A stretch of 64,000 nt of DNA. It comes from an uncultured Dehalococcoidia bacterium. Lineage in GTDB: Bacteria > Chloroflexota > Dehalococcoidia > Lucifugimonadales > Lucifugimonadaceae. The notes beneath the pieces were generated by a model that saw nothing but the letters and a program-made list of their open reading frames with translations, did no database searches and was not told where the DNA came from. The translations under genes and the position numbers were made by a program. Position 1 is the first letter of the stretch. Every line of letters begins with the position of its first letter. Of the stretch, positions 54,750 to 62,943 are shown piece by piece. The stretch lies in assembly GCA_913052475.1 (NCBI GenBank), contig CAJXEJ010000005.1:1-64000 (forward strand). Direction: 5' to 3'.

Positions 54750-56318
54750 CTACTCCGGGTAGACGGGTTCCTCAAACGGATAGAGCGGAACCCGGCGGCG
54801 TTTGTATTCGAACGTGTCGAGATCGGCAGATGTGACTCCGGGGCTGTTCACGATGATGATTTCTGCTGCGATCGGCAGGTACGCCGGAAGGGGTGAATTC
54901 ACACCTTTCGCCACGATGATCTTGTAGTCCTCGAGCTTGATGCCCATCGAGTACATCTGTTCGCGTGCGGTGTTCCCATTCCGCTTCGAAACCAGCACGA
55001 TTGTGATGCCGTCGACCGTGTTGAAGCGAACACGTTTGCCATCGTCGTAGAAACGAAATCCTCCGTGCGTGGGTCGAGTTTCTTCGTAGGGACCATCGTC
55101 GATCAGTTCCACAGTTCCTACCACGTGAATTGGTTCACCATGCATGTCATCTGTATGACCGCCAACATCGAGAGCTAATTCGGCACCGACTCCAGCTGCC
55201 ACGCATGCCTCGACCGCCTCAGGGTCGTAGAGACTCTGCAGGTAACCATCGACGCCCATTTCTTTAGCGACTTTTAGGATATGGGTTGAATCTGCCGAGG
55301 ATCCCCCACCGATGTTGTCACCAACGTCCATGAGCACGATTGGTCCCAGATGCGAGTGTTCGGACGGTTCGGCTTCGGCAAGTGCTGAACCATCGTCTGG
55401 GACGAAGTTTTCAGCGCCGTAGGGTTTTGGACCGACGTACCTCGCTTGCGCCTGAGTGAGTGCTTCTTCGATGCTTGCGACCGGCCGATTGAGATCGACT
55501 CTCTTCGTCCATGCAATTGCTGCCATATCTCTCGCCGTTTTCTCGGCAAGCCCGGCGTCGCCGTCGGTGATCGCAATCCACGACATGCCCATCTCGTCAA
55601 CGTCGGAGTACGGATAACCTTCGGAAATTGAGGTGTCGAGTACGCCAGCTATTTCGTTTGCCTCGACACACTCGTCGACAAGACCCTTCATCGGCTCCTG
55701 TCCTGTGAACTGCTTGACGATGTTGACCAGCATCGGTGGCATTTCGATGAATTGCACCGGGTTAATTTCGCCGGTAACTGTTCGGTAAATGAGTTCGGCA
55801 GTCTTGCGTCCACGGACCTTCGTATCTAGATGAGGACAGGTTCTCCAAACGATGCAGACGTCGGTATTGGCAACGGTGGCTTTCGAAATATTTGCGTGCA
55901 TGTCGAGGGTTGCGCCTACGGGTACGTCAGGGCCAACAATCTCTCTGACTGCTCGCGTGAACTCGCCGTCCATATCGGGAAATTCTTCGGAAACCGCGGC
56001 ACCGTGCAGGGCGAGAAGCACTCCGTCCCACGGACCCTGATTACGAAGCATGTCGAGCATTTCGGAGGAGACCCGGTCGTAGGCGTCCTTGGTTATTGTG
56101 CCGATCGGACCTGTTTTAGCGTACATCAGCGGGACGGCTTCGAATCCCAGTTCTTCGGCCCCCTGAAGGTAGCCGGAGATCGTGTAATCGGACTCGGCGT
56201 ACTCGTCGACCATGTCCTGACCACGGAGTAAGTGTGCTTTTTCGAATTCTTCGTAGGTTGCGGGTACACGCGAGAACGTGTTGGTCTCATGTGAAATGCC
56301 GAGAATTGCGAATCTCAT
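54750..56318 (-). CDS. M81 family metallopeptidase (MlrC-like)
   Basis: This 522-residue protein has the two-part MlrC layout. It begins RFAILGISHETNTFSRVP and has LLALHGAAVSEEFPDMDGE, TLDMHANIS and RTCPHLDTKVRG, with His and Asp residues that bind zinc. The C-terminal domain has VLMDVGDNIGGGSSADSTH and NSPGVTSADLD. MlrC hydrolyses linearised microcystin in sphingomonads, but the family is broad, and here a general amide or peptide role in organic-matter breakdown is likely. AGAGAGAGAAAA lies before the ATG. Confidence 0.9.
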   Translation of the reverse strand: MRFAILGISHETNTFSRVPATYEEFEKAHLLRGQDMVDEYAESDYTISGYLQGAEELGFEAVPLMYAKTGPIGTITKDAYDRVSSEMLDMLRNQGPWDGVLLALHGAAVSEEFPDMDGEFTRAVREIVGPDVPVGATLDMHANISKATVANTDVCIVWRTCPHLDTKVRGRKTAELIYRTVTGEINPVQFIEMPPMLVNIVKQFTGQEPMKGLVDECVEANEIAGVLDTSISEGYPYSDVDEMGMSWIAITDGDAGLAEKTARDMAAIAWTKRVDLNRPVASIEEALTQAQARYVGPKPYGAENFVPDDGSALAEAEPSEHSHLGPIVLMDVGDNIGGGSSADSTHILKVAKEMGVDGYLQSLYDPEAVEACVAAGVGAELALDVGGHTDDMHGEPIHVVGTVELIDDGPYEETRPTHGGFRFYDDGKRVRFNTVDGITIVLVSKRNGNTAREQMYSMGIKLEDYKIIVAKGVNSPLPAYLPIAAEIIIVNSPGVTSADLDTFEYKRRRVPLYPFEEPVYPE

Positions 56319-56344
56319 TTTTCTCTCTCTGATAAATCGTGGTC

Positions 56345-56660
56345 AGTCAGCGATCTTCGTTCCGAGAGTCTTCCCGGTAGCTAATCGTCTGCCGATCGAG
56401 ATAATACCTCGACTCACATGGGTTTGAACCCGACTGTGAGGGCAGTTCTTATCGAAGGAATGTTCGAGGCAGAAGTTCCGTAGTACGGGAGTTTGCCTTC
56501 TTCGAGGATCGCTTCGGCTACTGCCAACGTAAGTGCGGGAGCGATTCCGCATCTCTGGTGTTCGGGTGTGACGTCGGTCCCGAGTTGTCACATGAATGGC
56601 CACTCGGTAGATGCGCCGCAGACGCCGACGATCTCGCCTTCTCGTTCGGCTCTTGTCCTC
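56345..56660 (-). pseudogene. Broken GNAT acetyltransferase (C-terminal half)
   Basis: The minus strand reads EREGEIVGVCGASTEWPFM, a TGA at 56587-56589, then QLGTDVTPEHQRCGIAPALT and LPYYGTSASNIPSIRTALTV, then GFKPM. This matches GNAT proteins with a W-QLG-DV-P-RG-GIA pattern and the YGTS-SN-AS-R-A end. The stop replaces a tryptophan codon. A frame change follows GFKPM. No N-terminal half is found. Confidence 0.8.
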
Positions 56661-56887
56661 TAATTAGAACACCACGATAGTTAAATAAAATCAAGTAAAG
56701 TATTGAATATCTTAAGTATTGGGGTGGTTTCCGGTTCAAAACTAGGTTCTTCTGCACGGAGAAAGCCAGTGGCGTTCCACTTAGATTCAGCCTGGCTCTG
56801 TAAAGGGTTGCCGCTGCAAGTTACCTGAAGAACAGGCAGTTTTCTGGTGCCAACTCAGTGATCTGCTAACGAAAAAGGATTCGCCTG

Positions 56888-57973
56888 ATGCTCGAACGTT
56901 TTAAGGTTCCCGAACGAGACCGTGTTTACGTTGCTGAAGCGCATGTTCGAGCGGCGACGGAAGGCATCTTTCGACATAGCGGTATCTCGCCCGAGGAGGC
57001 CGCAAGTTCGACCGATGTGCTGATCAAAAACGACCTCCGCGGAGTGGAATCGCACGGTGTGTCGAACGGTCTACGCCGATATGTTGCAGAATACAGCGCG
57101 AACAAGCTGAATCCAACACCCGAGTTCAAAATCGAGCGTGAAACCAAGACGACAATGACGGTCGATGCAGATGGTGCGCTCGGAATTCACGTCGGCCCAT
57201 GGGCTATGCAGCAGGCGATCGACAAGGCGAAAGAATTTGGAATGGCGGCAGTGGCAGTCAAGAATTCAGGTCACCTTGCAGGGTGTGGCTACTACGCAAT
57301 GATGGCAGCCGAACAGGGAATGATCGGTCACTGCATGACGGCTGGTGGATCGCATCAGACGGTTCCGCCGTTTGGCTCGAAACCGGTCATGGGCACCAAT
57401 CCGATCGCATGGGCAGCTCCTGCGCGAAACATGCCTCCGTTCCTGTTTGACGTTGCAACAACTCAGGTCGCCAATAACAAAATTGGACTGGCTCGCCGCA
57501 TCGGTGCCGACCTCGAGGGTGGTTGGATTACTGACCTTGATGGCGAGCCGATTCTCGATCAGATTCAACCACCAGATACCGGCGACTATTACCTGCTGCA
57601 CATTGGCGGAACTCGTGAGAACGGGTCGCACAAGGGCTTCGGCCTCGCGCTAATGAACGAGATTATCTGTAACGAGTTGTCTGGTTACGGTCCGGGTCCG
57701 GTCCATGGCACTCCTGGCGGTCACTTCTTCCAGGCGTACGACATCGAGGCGTTTACCGATATAGAAAAATTCAAAGACGACATGGACGATCTGCTCAAGC
57801 ACATTGCAGAAGTACCACCAACGAAGGAGTTCGATCGGGTTCTGTACGCCGGATTGATGGAGGACGAAGATGAGAAGAAGCGCCTAAAAGACGGCATTCC
57901 GTATCACCGTGAAGTTGTCGAATGGTTCGAATCGTACTGTGCCGAAGCAGGCATCGAGTGCAACTTGCGCTAG
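56888..57973 (+). CDS. LDH2/malate dehydrogenase family NAD(P)-dependent oxidoreductase
   Basis: This 361-residue protein belongs to the LDH2 family, distinct from Rossmann lactate dehydrogenases. It has the substrate loop LRGVESHGVSNGLRRYV, VKNSGHLAGCGYYAMMAAEQ, MGTNPIAWAAPA and FLFDVATTQVANNKI, then NGSHKGFGLALMNEII. Members reduce or oxidise 2-hydroxy acids such as malate, sulfolactate or ureidoglycolate. The C-terminus is extended by a helical acidic segment. AAGGA lies nine bases before the ATG. The LDH2 family is notably expanded in SAR202. Confidence 0.9.
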   Translation: MLERFKVPERDRVYVAEAHVRAATEGIFRHSGISPEEAASSTDVLIKNDLRGVESHGVSNGLRRYVAEYSANKLNPTPEFKIERETKTTMTVDADGALGIHVGPWAMQQAIDKAKEFGMAAVAVKNSGHLAGCGYYAMMAAEQGMIGHCMTAGGSHQTVPPFGSKPVMGTNPIAWAAPARNMPPFLFDVATTQVANNKIGLARRIGADLEGGWITDLDGEPILDQIQPPDTGDYYLLHIGGTRENGSHKGFGLALMNEIICNELSGYGPGPVHGTPGGHFFQAYDIEAFTDIEKFKDDMDDLLKHIAEVPPTKEFDRVLYAGLMEDEDEKKRLKDGIPYHREVVEWFESYCAEAGIECNLR

Positions 57974-57992
57974 AAAAATCCGGGTGTTCTTA

Positions 57993-58099
57993 TTCCTTCT
58001 CGTTCAGGGAGAAGGTTAGGTTGAGGGGGTATGCCATCGGTGAACGGCTTTAACTTTTACCCCCAGCACTGTCACCATCATTCCCCCCTCACCCTTCGA
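57993..58099. repeat. Dispersed repeat family B, copies 5 and 6
   Basis: TCCTTCTCGTTCAGGGAGAA followed by GGTTAGGTTGAGGGGGT lies at 57993-58030. CCCCCCTCACCCTTCGA, the reverse complement of the repeat end, lies at 58084-58099. The two face each other across about 50 bases between convergent genes. Confidence 0.6.
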
Positions 58100-58162
58100 T
58101 TAAATCAGGACATGCAAAACCCTTTCTCTGATAGTGAGGGCTTTTAATGAACGGCGCAGATG

Positions 58163-59050
58163 CTACCCAACCGGCATTGTTCGTTTGGAGTGCGTTCGGC
58201 CTACTTCGGCAGTGTCGGAGCGGTGACCGGCTACGATTCGCACACCCTCGTCGATCTTGTCGGCGATATTGTCGGGTGTGCAGCCATCGAGGAACGCTAG
58301 CCCGTTCGCTTTGCACGCATTTTTTACGCGTTCACGCGCTTCGACCATACGGGAATTAGTCTGTTTTTCCGGATCACGCCAGAGCCCCATGGACATGGAT
58401 AGATCGCCAGGTCCCCATTCAGCGAATCCGAGCCCGGGTACTGCAAGCGTCTGCTCGCAATTGGTTAGGGCGCGCACTGTTTCGATCTTCACACCAAGCA
58501 ACAGCTCACCGTCGGGATTGAGGGGCCATGGATCGGCCTTGTCGACGTACGCTTCTGGATGGACACCCCAAACTGGGGCAGATGTTGGCTGAGAACCCAC
58601 ACCACGTGTGCCATGTTCGAGCCCGTAGCCAACGCCCGTCATATTGATCGGGTAGCGGCATGATTCGATAAAGGCTCGAACAGCGTCGGGTGTTTCTGCC
58701 TGGCACAACAGGATTCCATGGACACCCCGCGCGAGGATCATTCGGAATTGCCATGCGTTGAAGCGGATGATTTCTTCAGAAGATCCCTCAACTGGCGCTT
58801 CGACGATGACCGGTGGTGTGCGGTGTCCGCTGTTGGTCGGGCCTCCATCGATCAGGCCGTTCATGTAGTTGTCGAGGCCGGTCATGTCGAACGCACCGTG
58901 CTCCATGCCTACGTTGATGTAGTCGGCCCACGTGTGTGCGTCTTTGAGGCCCTGTTCGTAAGTGAGAACGTGACCGGTGTGTCCACCGTCGTAGTAGATC
59001 GGTTGATCCCGCTCAAGTAGTTCGATAGCTCGGTTGATTCGCTTTGCCAT
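58163..59050 (-). CDS. HpcH/HpaI aldolase family protein
   Basis: This 295-residue protein has the 2-keto-3-deoxy-glucarate/HpcH aldolase barrel pattern. It contains NVGMEHGAFDM, PVIVEAPVEGSSEE and ILARGVHGILLCQAETPDAV. The metal-site glutamate is in LLGVKIETVRAL, and a late VPGLGFAEWGPGDLSMSMG completes the site. Family enzymes split 2-keto-4-hydroxy acids into pyruvate and an aldehyde. The ATG at 59050 is preferred to the longer frame at 59104. A palindrome lies about 90 bases upstream. Confidence 0.87.
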   Translation of the reverse strand: MAKRINRAIELLERDQPIYYDGGHTGHVLTYEQGLKDAHTWADYINVGMEHGAFDMTGLDNYMNGLIDGGPTNSGHRTPPVIVEAPVEGSSEEIIRFNAWQFRMILARGVHGILLCQAETPDAVRAFIESCRYPINMTGVGYGLEHGTRGVGSQPTSAPVWGVHPEAYVDKADPWPLNPDGELLLGVKIETVRALTNCEQTLAVPGLGFAEWGPGDLSMSMGLWRDPEKQTNSRMVEARERVKNACKANGLAFLDGCTPDNIADKIDEGVRIVAGHRSDTAEVGRTHSKRTMPVG

Positions 59051-59139
59051 GGTGGTTTTTCCTGCGTGGTGGTGTGGAAGGTCGGATTGCGGCGAATCGT
59101 ACATGTTTTTAGGAATTTCCAGCGCGAGTTTTACTTTAG

Positions 59140-59158
59140 TACTGAATCTGGTTCAGTA
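59140..59158. promoter_or_regulatory. Candidate operator upstream of the HpcH aldolase gene
   Basis: TACTGAA and TTCAGTA form a perfect 7-bp dyad with a 5-base spacer in the gap between the TPP enzyme and the aldolase gene. Position and shape fit a dimeric repressor site, for example of the GntR type. No regulator gene is adjacent. Confidence 0.35.
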
Positions 59159-59244
59159 TCACGGTTTATCTCTTTAGTGTTCATCGGTTCTTCCGGAAAC
59201 ATTCGTGTTTCGATCGAGATTTGCACTCAGTTCTCATGAAGGAT

Positions 59245-61047
59245 TCACGTAGGTGGTGGCTCGATCTCTTTTCGTGCCTGTTCGTATTTGGCGCGGCGAT
59301 CTTCGAGATAGGTTGGGATCGGTACGTCCCACCAGCCAACTACCGTGCTGCCCGAGTTCGGGAAGTCGCGAGCGACTTTTACTTCGACAAGTGACGGACC
59401 GTCGTGTGCTAGCGCGCGGTCGACGGCTGCCTGAATATCATCGGGTTGTTCGACCGATTCTGAATACAATCCAAAGCCTCTGGCGATCGTTACGAAGTCG
59501 GGTGATTTTTTAGCGTCCCAGTCGATGCCAATGGCGCGATCTTCGCCGAATTCGGCCATTTGGAGATCACGGATCGAGTACCAGCCGTAGTTGTTGAGAA
59601 GCACGATTACTACGTTGATCCCATACTCCTTTGCAGTCGCCATTTCCTGCATTGTCATCATGAAATCGCCGTCACCGATAACGGCTACTACCTGCCTGTC
59701 GGGATCTGCCAGTTTTGCGCCCAACGCTGCGGGGTACGACCAGCCCATGGTCGAAAAACCACCGGATGTGAGATTCGTTTTCGGCTCGTAGAATGGGAAC
59801 TCCAGCAGGCATGCCTGAGCGTGACCCGACGACGTGACGACAATCGCGTCTCGATCGAGCACTTCTCGTAGTTCCTTGTAGAACCTCGGGACTGTTGAAG
59901 GAACGGCATTTGATTCACGAAGCTCTGCTGTTTCGTCCAGCCACGTTTGGCGAAGCTGCTGAATCTCTGGGAAATAGTCGCTCGATTCGTAGTTTGGCGA
60001 ATGTTCTTGTTTAGTGAGCCCTGCGTTGATAGCCGAGATGACATGTGCGGCGTCGCCTTGAATTCCGAGTTCTAGCTCGTAGTTTTTACCGAGCTCTCGG
60101 GAGTCGATATCGATCTGGATGAGACTTGTTGATTCGGACGCGAACGTAGTTCCAGCACGGAACGATGATGCCACCTGATCGGTGAATCGAGTTCCGACCG
60201 CCAGAATCACATCTGCTGTGGTTGTCAGGGCGTTTCCGATCGAGGTGCCCTTCGTACCGAGGTGCCAGCCGTACAGAGGATGGTCTTCCGGGAAGCATCC
60301 CTTTCCTTGAAGGGTTGTTACGACGGCTGCACCGACACGTTCTGCGAGTTCGATTAGGGGGGCCTCGGCATTGGCGAGGGTTACACCTCCGCCAGCGACA
60401 AGTACCGGTCGTTTTGCGTTTGCTAGTAGCTTCACCGCTTCGTCGATCCTTGCGAGAGCGTCCGAAGACAGATCCTCAGCATCGCCAACATTCGTTCGTT
60501 CGGCAGTTGGCACATCATCTGATTCAGCCTGAACGTCCATCGGAAGGCTGATGAACGTCGGGCCGGGTCGACCCGTTGTCATCTCTCGGAATGCGCTGGC
60601 GAGGTCATCAAATAGCGCTTTCTGTGAACGGGGTCGGTAGCTGGCTTTCACCAACGGTTCGAGTACTGAAGGAATATCGGCGGGTCGTTTTCGTTCGAGT
60701 TCCTGTAGAACACCTCGACCCTCCATATAAGTGTGAGTTTCGCCCGACATGACGAGTGCTGCAGTGGAGTCGACATAACTGGCTCCGAGACCGATGGCGG
60801 TATTCAGGGCGCCGGGGCCAATCGACGTAAACACAGCCAATGGCTGACCGGAAACACGGTAGTAGCCGTCGGCGAGATGCACCGCGCTCTGTTCGTGTCG
60901 AACCTGGAGAATCTTAATCTGATCTTGAACCGTACGAAAAGCATCGAGCATTGCCACGATACCGTGTCCGGGAATCCCGACCAGGTATGGCACTCGTTCA
61001 GCAAGTAGTCGATCTCGAACTATTTCACCACCGGTTCGTTTAGTCAC
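59245..61047 (-). CDS. Thiamine pyrophosphate-dependent enzyme (acetolactate synthase-like)
   Basis: This 600-residue protein has the three domains of the acetolactate synthase/benzoylformate decarboxylase family. The Pyr domain has VGIPGHG and the catalytic Glu in QVRHEQSAVHLADGYYR. The central domain has PVLVAGGGVTLANAE. The PP domain has GGFSTMGWSYPAALGAKLAD and the TPP-magnesium motif GDGDFMMTMQE...LLNN. The catalytic role (carboligation or decarboxylation of a 2-keto acid) cannot be fixed. It is upstream of the aldolase on the same strand, so both may act in one keto-acid pathway. Confidence 0.9.
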   Translation of the reverse strand: MTKRTGGEIVRDRLLAERVPYLVGIPGHGIVAMLDAFRTVQDQIKILQVRHEQSAVHLADGYYRVSGQPLAVFTSIGPGALNTAIGLGASYVDSTAALVMSGETHTYMEGRGVLQELERKRPADIPSVLEPLVKASYRPRSQKALFDDLASAFREMTTGRPGPTFISLPMDVQAESDDVPTAERTNVGDAEDLSSDALARIDEAVKLLANAKRPVLVAGGGVTLANAEAPLIELAERVGAAVVTTLQGKGCFPEDHPLYGWHLGTKGTSIGNALTTTADVILAVGTRFTDQVASSFRAGTTFASESTSLIQIDIDSRELGKNYELELGIQGDAAHVISAINAGLTKQEHSPNYESSDYFPEIQQLRQTWLDETAELRESNAVPSTVPRFYKELREVLDRDAIVVTSSGHAQACLLEFPFYEPKTNLTSGGFSTMGWSYPAALGAKLADPDRQVVAVIGDGDFMMTMQEMATAKEYGINVVIVLLNNYGWYSIRDLQMAEFGEDRAIGIDWDAKKSPDFVTIARGFGLYSESVEQPDDIQAAVDRALAHDGPSLVEVKVARDFPNSGSTVVGWWDVPIPTYLEDRRAKYEQARKEIEPPPT

Positions 61048-61176
61048 TTGAAGCGATCCTCATCCAATATTTATATCCGGTCATTGCTTGAACACGGTTC
61101 CGGCATTCACTCCGAATGGAGTGCCCCGGTACACTGTGAGCAGTGTGAAACGCAATCGTACCGGCAATTAGGGCTG

Positions 61177-61605
61177 ATGGTTTTGGCGAAACGATCAATA
61201 AATAGATTTACCCGAAGGGCAATGGCCTTCGCTTTGAATCTCGTCCCAATTGTGATGGTGATAGGACTGCTGACGCCTGTAGTAGGTCCGGCGGTTGACC
61301 ACCACTATGTCGATCGCTCCCCCGCACACGATCATGTGTTCGTTGGTGAAGAGACGAATCTCCACGATCACTCGCTATCGTTGGCAAGCCACGATCACTC
61401 GGCTGGCGAAGCCACGGGTGATGGAATTTCAATTGCCAGCACCTCCGCATCTTCGGCTCACGGCCCTCTGACATTAGATGGCGCCACACTCGAGTCGTCG
61501 ATCCCTAACTACAACCACCACATGATCGCGATACAGGTCGGAGAGCCCTCTTTCCCCGATGAAGAAGCGATCTCACCTCCCGATAGACCTCCCCACCGCG
61601 CCTAA
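61177..61605 (+). CDS. Secreted or anchored histidine-rich protein
   Basis: This protein of about 142 residues has a basic N-terminus and one hydrophobic segment (FALNLVPIVMVIGLLTPVVG). A region with HH and three HDH triplets (PAHDHVF, LHDHSL, SHDHSA) follows, suited to binding copper or zinc. A late NYNHHM adds more. It is 66 bases upstream of a cupredoxin-like gene and probably shares its transcript. The ATG at 61177 is the best start; the frame is open from 61048 but those residues are not protein-like. No known family is recognised. Confidence 0.6.
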   Translation: MVLAKRSINRFTRRAMAFALNLVPIVMVIGLLTPVVGPAVDHHYVDRSPAHDHVFVGEETNLHDHSLSLASHDHSAGEATGDGISIASTSASSAHGPLTLDGATLESSIPNYNHHMIAIQVGEPSFPDEEAISPPDRPPHRA

Positions 61606-61671
61606 TTGCGCAACTATTTAGGTTTATTCGAACTGGTCTATTGATGATCAGTTCAAAGTCGGGAGCTACAA

Positions 61672-62718
61672 GTGTCTCTACATAAATGGCGTACACGCGC
61701 CGTACTTTTTCTTACTGTTCTATTCGCTGTACTCGGCACGCGCACAGCACTCGCCCATGAGGGCCGGGATGTTGGTGACTACAACTTCGTTGTGGGATTC
61801 ATCAACGAACCTGCCGTCGAGGGAATGCTCAACGGCGTTTCACTAAGAGTGACTTCCATGAATGAGGAGGATCACGATCATGACGCCGGCATGGACATGG
61901 GCGACGACATGGCTATGGATGACGGTGTGGCGATGGGAATCGACCTCGTTTCACATGGCGGAGTATTCGTAGATGAAGTCGCCTCCGGTGCGCACTACGA
62001 GTTCACGTTCGACCATAACTTCGAGGATTTGAACGTACCGTTCCACGCACACCCGCTCGAAACTCAAGGTTCGATCGTGATCGGTGCCAGCAATCCAGCG
62101 GCCGATGAGGTTGTGGTCGAAATTCACGCAAACGGATTCAAGCCTGCAATGCTAATGATCAAGACTGGAACCACCGTGAAGTTCGAGAATCACATGAGCG
62201 AACCAACTGTTGTAATGAGCGGGCCTCTTGGCGAAGTCGAGGCTCCGGAGGGTGAAACGCCGAAAAACGTGGTTTTGGGTATTACAACTCTTCAGGTTGA
62301 AGTTACACATGTAGCTTCATCTGTATCTCAGGTGATGGACCTTGTCGAATCTTTCGGCAATCCCGGTAGCTACAAGGCTGAGTTCATTCCAACATCACCA
62401 GGTCCTTACAACTTCCGGTTCTTTGGTGAGATCGATGGACAGGCTGTTGACGAGAGTTTTGAATCGAGCAATACGACCTTCGACGAAGTAACACCTGCAA
62501 CGGAGATACAGTTCCCAGTCCAACTCGCTGCTCCTCGGGAGACCGAGAACGCAGCACGTGGTGCGCTGGATGCCGCCAACGAAGCAGGAACTGAAGCAAC
62601 CGATGCCACTAGCTCGGCATCCACAGCCACTTTGCTAGGTACTGTTGCGCTGATTCTTGGTGTGCTAGGGCTTGTGCTAGGCGGACTGGCGTTTCAACGC
62701 TCAGGCAAGAAGGCGTAA
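61672..62718 (+). CDS. Membrane-anchored cupredoxin-like copper protein
   Basis: This 348-residue protein has a signal peptide (AVLFLTVLFAVLGTRTALA) and a mature start HEGRDVGDYNFVVGF. A Met/His/Asp-rich loop (EEDHDHDAGMDMGDDMAMDD) follows. A cupredoxin-like part has VVEIHANGFKPAMLMIKTGT and VKFENHM. It ends with a C-terminal membrane helix (LGTVALILGVLGLVLGGLAF) and a basic tail. The start region resembles proteins found next to CopC/CopD. The GTG start follows GGGAG. It likely binds and passes on copper outside the cell. Confidence 0.78.
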   Translation: MSLHKWRTRAVLFLTVLFAVLGTRTALAHEGRDVGDYNFVVGFINEPAVEGMLNGVSLRVTSMNEEDHDHDAGMDMGDDMAMDDGVAMGIDLVSHGGVFVDEVASGAHYEFTFDHNFEDLNVPFHAHPLETQGSIVIGASNPAADEVVVEIHANGFKPAMLMIKTGTTVKFENHMSEPTVVMSGPLGEVEAPEGETPKNVVLGITTLQVEVTHVASSVSQVMDLVESFGNPGSYKAEFIPTSPGPYNFRFFGEIDGQAVDESFESSNTTFDEVTPATEIQFPVQLAAPRETENAARGALDAANEAGTEATDATSSASTATLLGTVALILGVLGLVLGGLAFQRSGKKA

Positions 62719-62748
62719 CTAGTGTTTGGTGCACTTTAGGAGAGAACG

Positions 62749-62943
62749 ATGAAACCGATCCCGTTCGATGCGACATATCTGCCCCTGCTCCACGGAGTGG
62801 GTGGCGCATATGACGAATTGATTATTTTCGGTGGGATCGGTCTCATTTTGGTTGTACTAGGATACCTTTCGTGGAAGGCGAGCAACGGCAAAGAGCAAAG
62901 GCGTCAGAAGCGGAAGGCCAGAAGGGTCGGGCGAAAACGTTGA
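62749..62943 (+). CDS. Small single-pass membrane protein of the copper operon
   Basis: This 64-residue protein has one helix (LIIFGGIGLILVVLGYLSW) and a very basic tail (KEQRRQKRKARRVGRKR). AGGAGAG precedes the ATG. Its stop overlaps the start of the copCD gene, so it is translated in step with it. The function is unknown; it may help assemble the copper transporter. Confidence 0.7.
   Translation: MKPIPFDATYLPLLHGVGGAYDELIIFGGIGLILVVLGYLSWKASNGKEQRRQKRKARRVGRKR

Noticed and set aside
56587-56589. The in-frame TGA in the GNAT gene as a second selenocysteine site or Trp recoding.
   Set aside because: It replaces a conserved Trp, not a Cys. The gene also has a frame change and lacks its N-terminal half, so it is a plain pseudogene.
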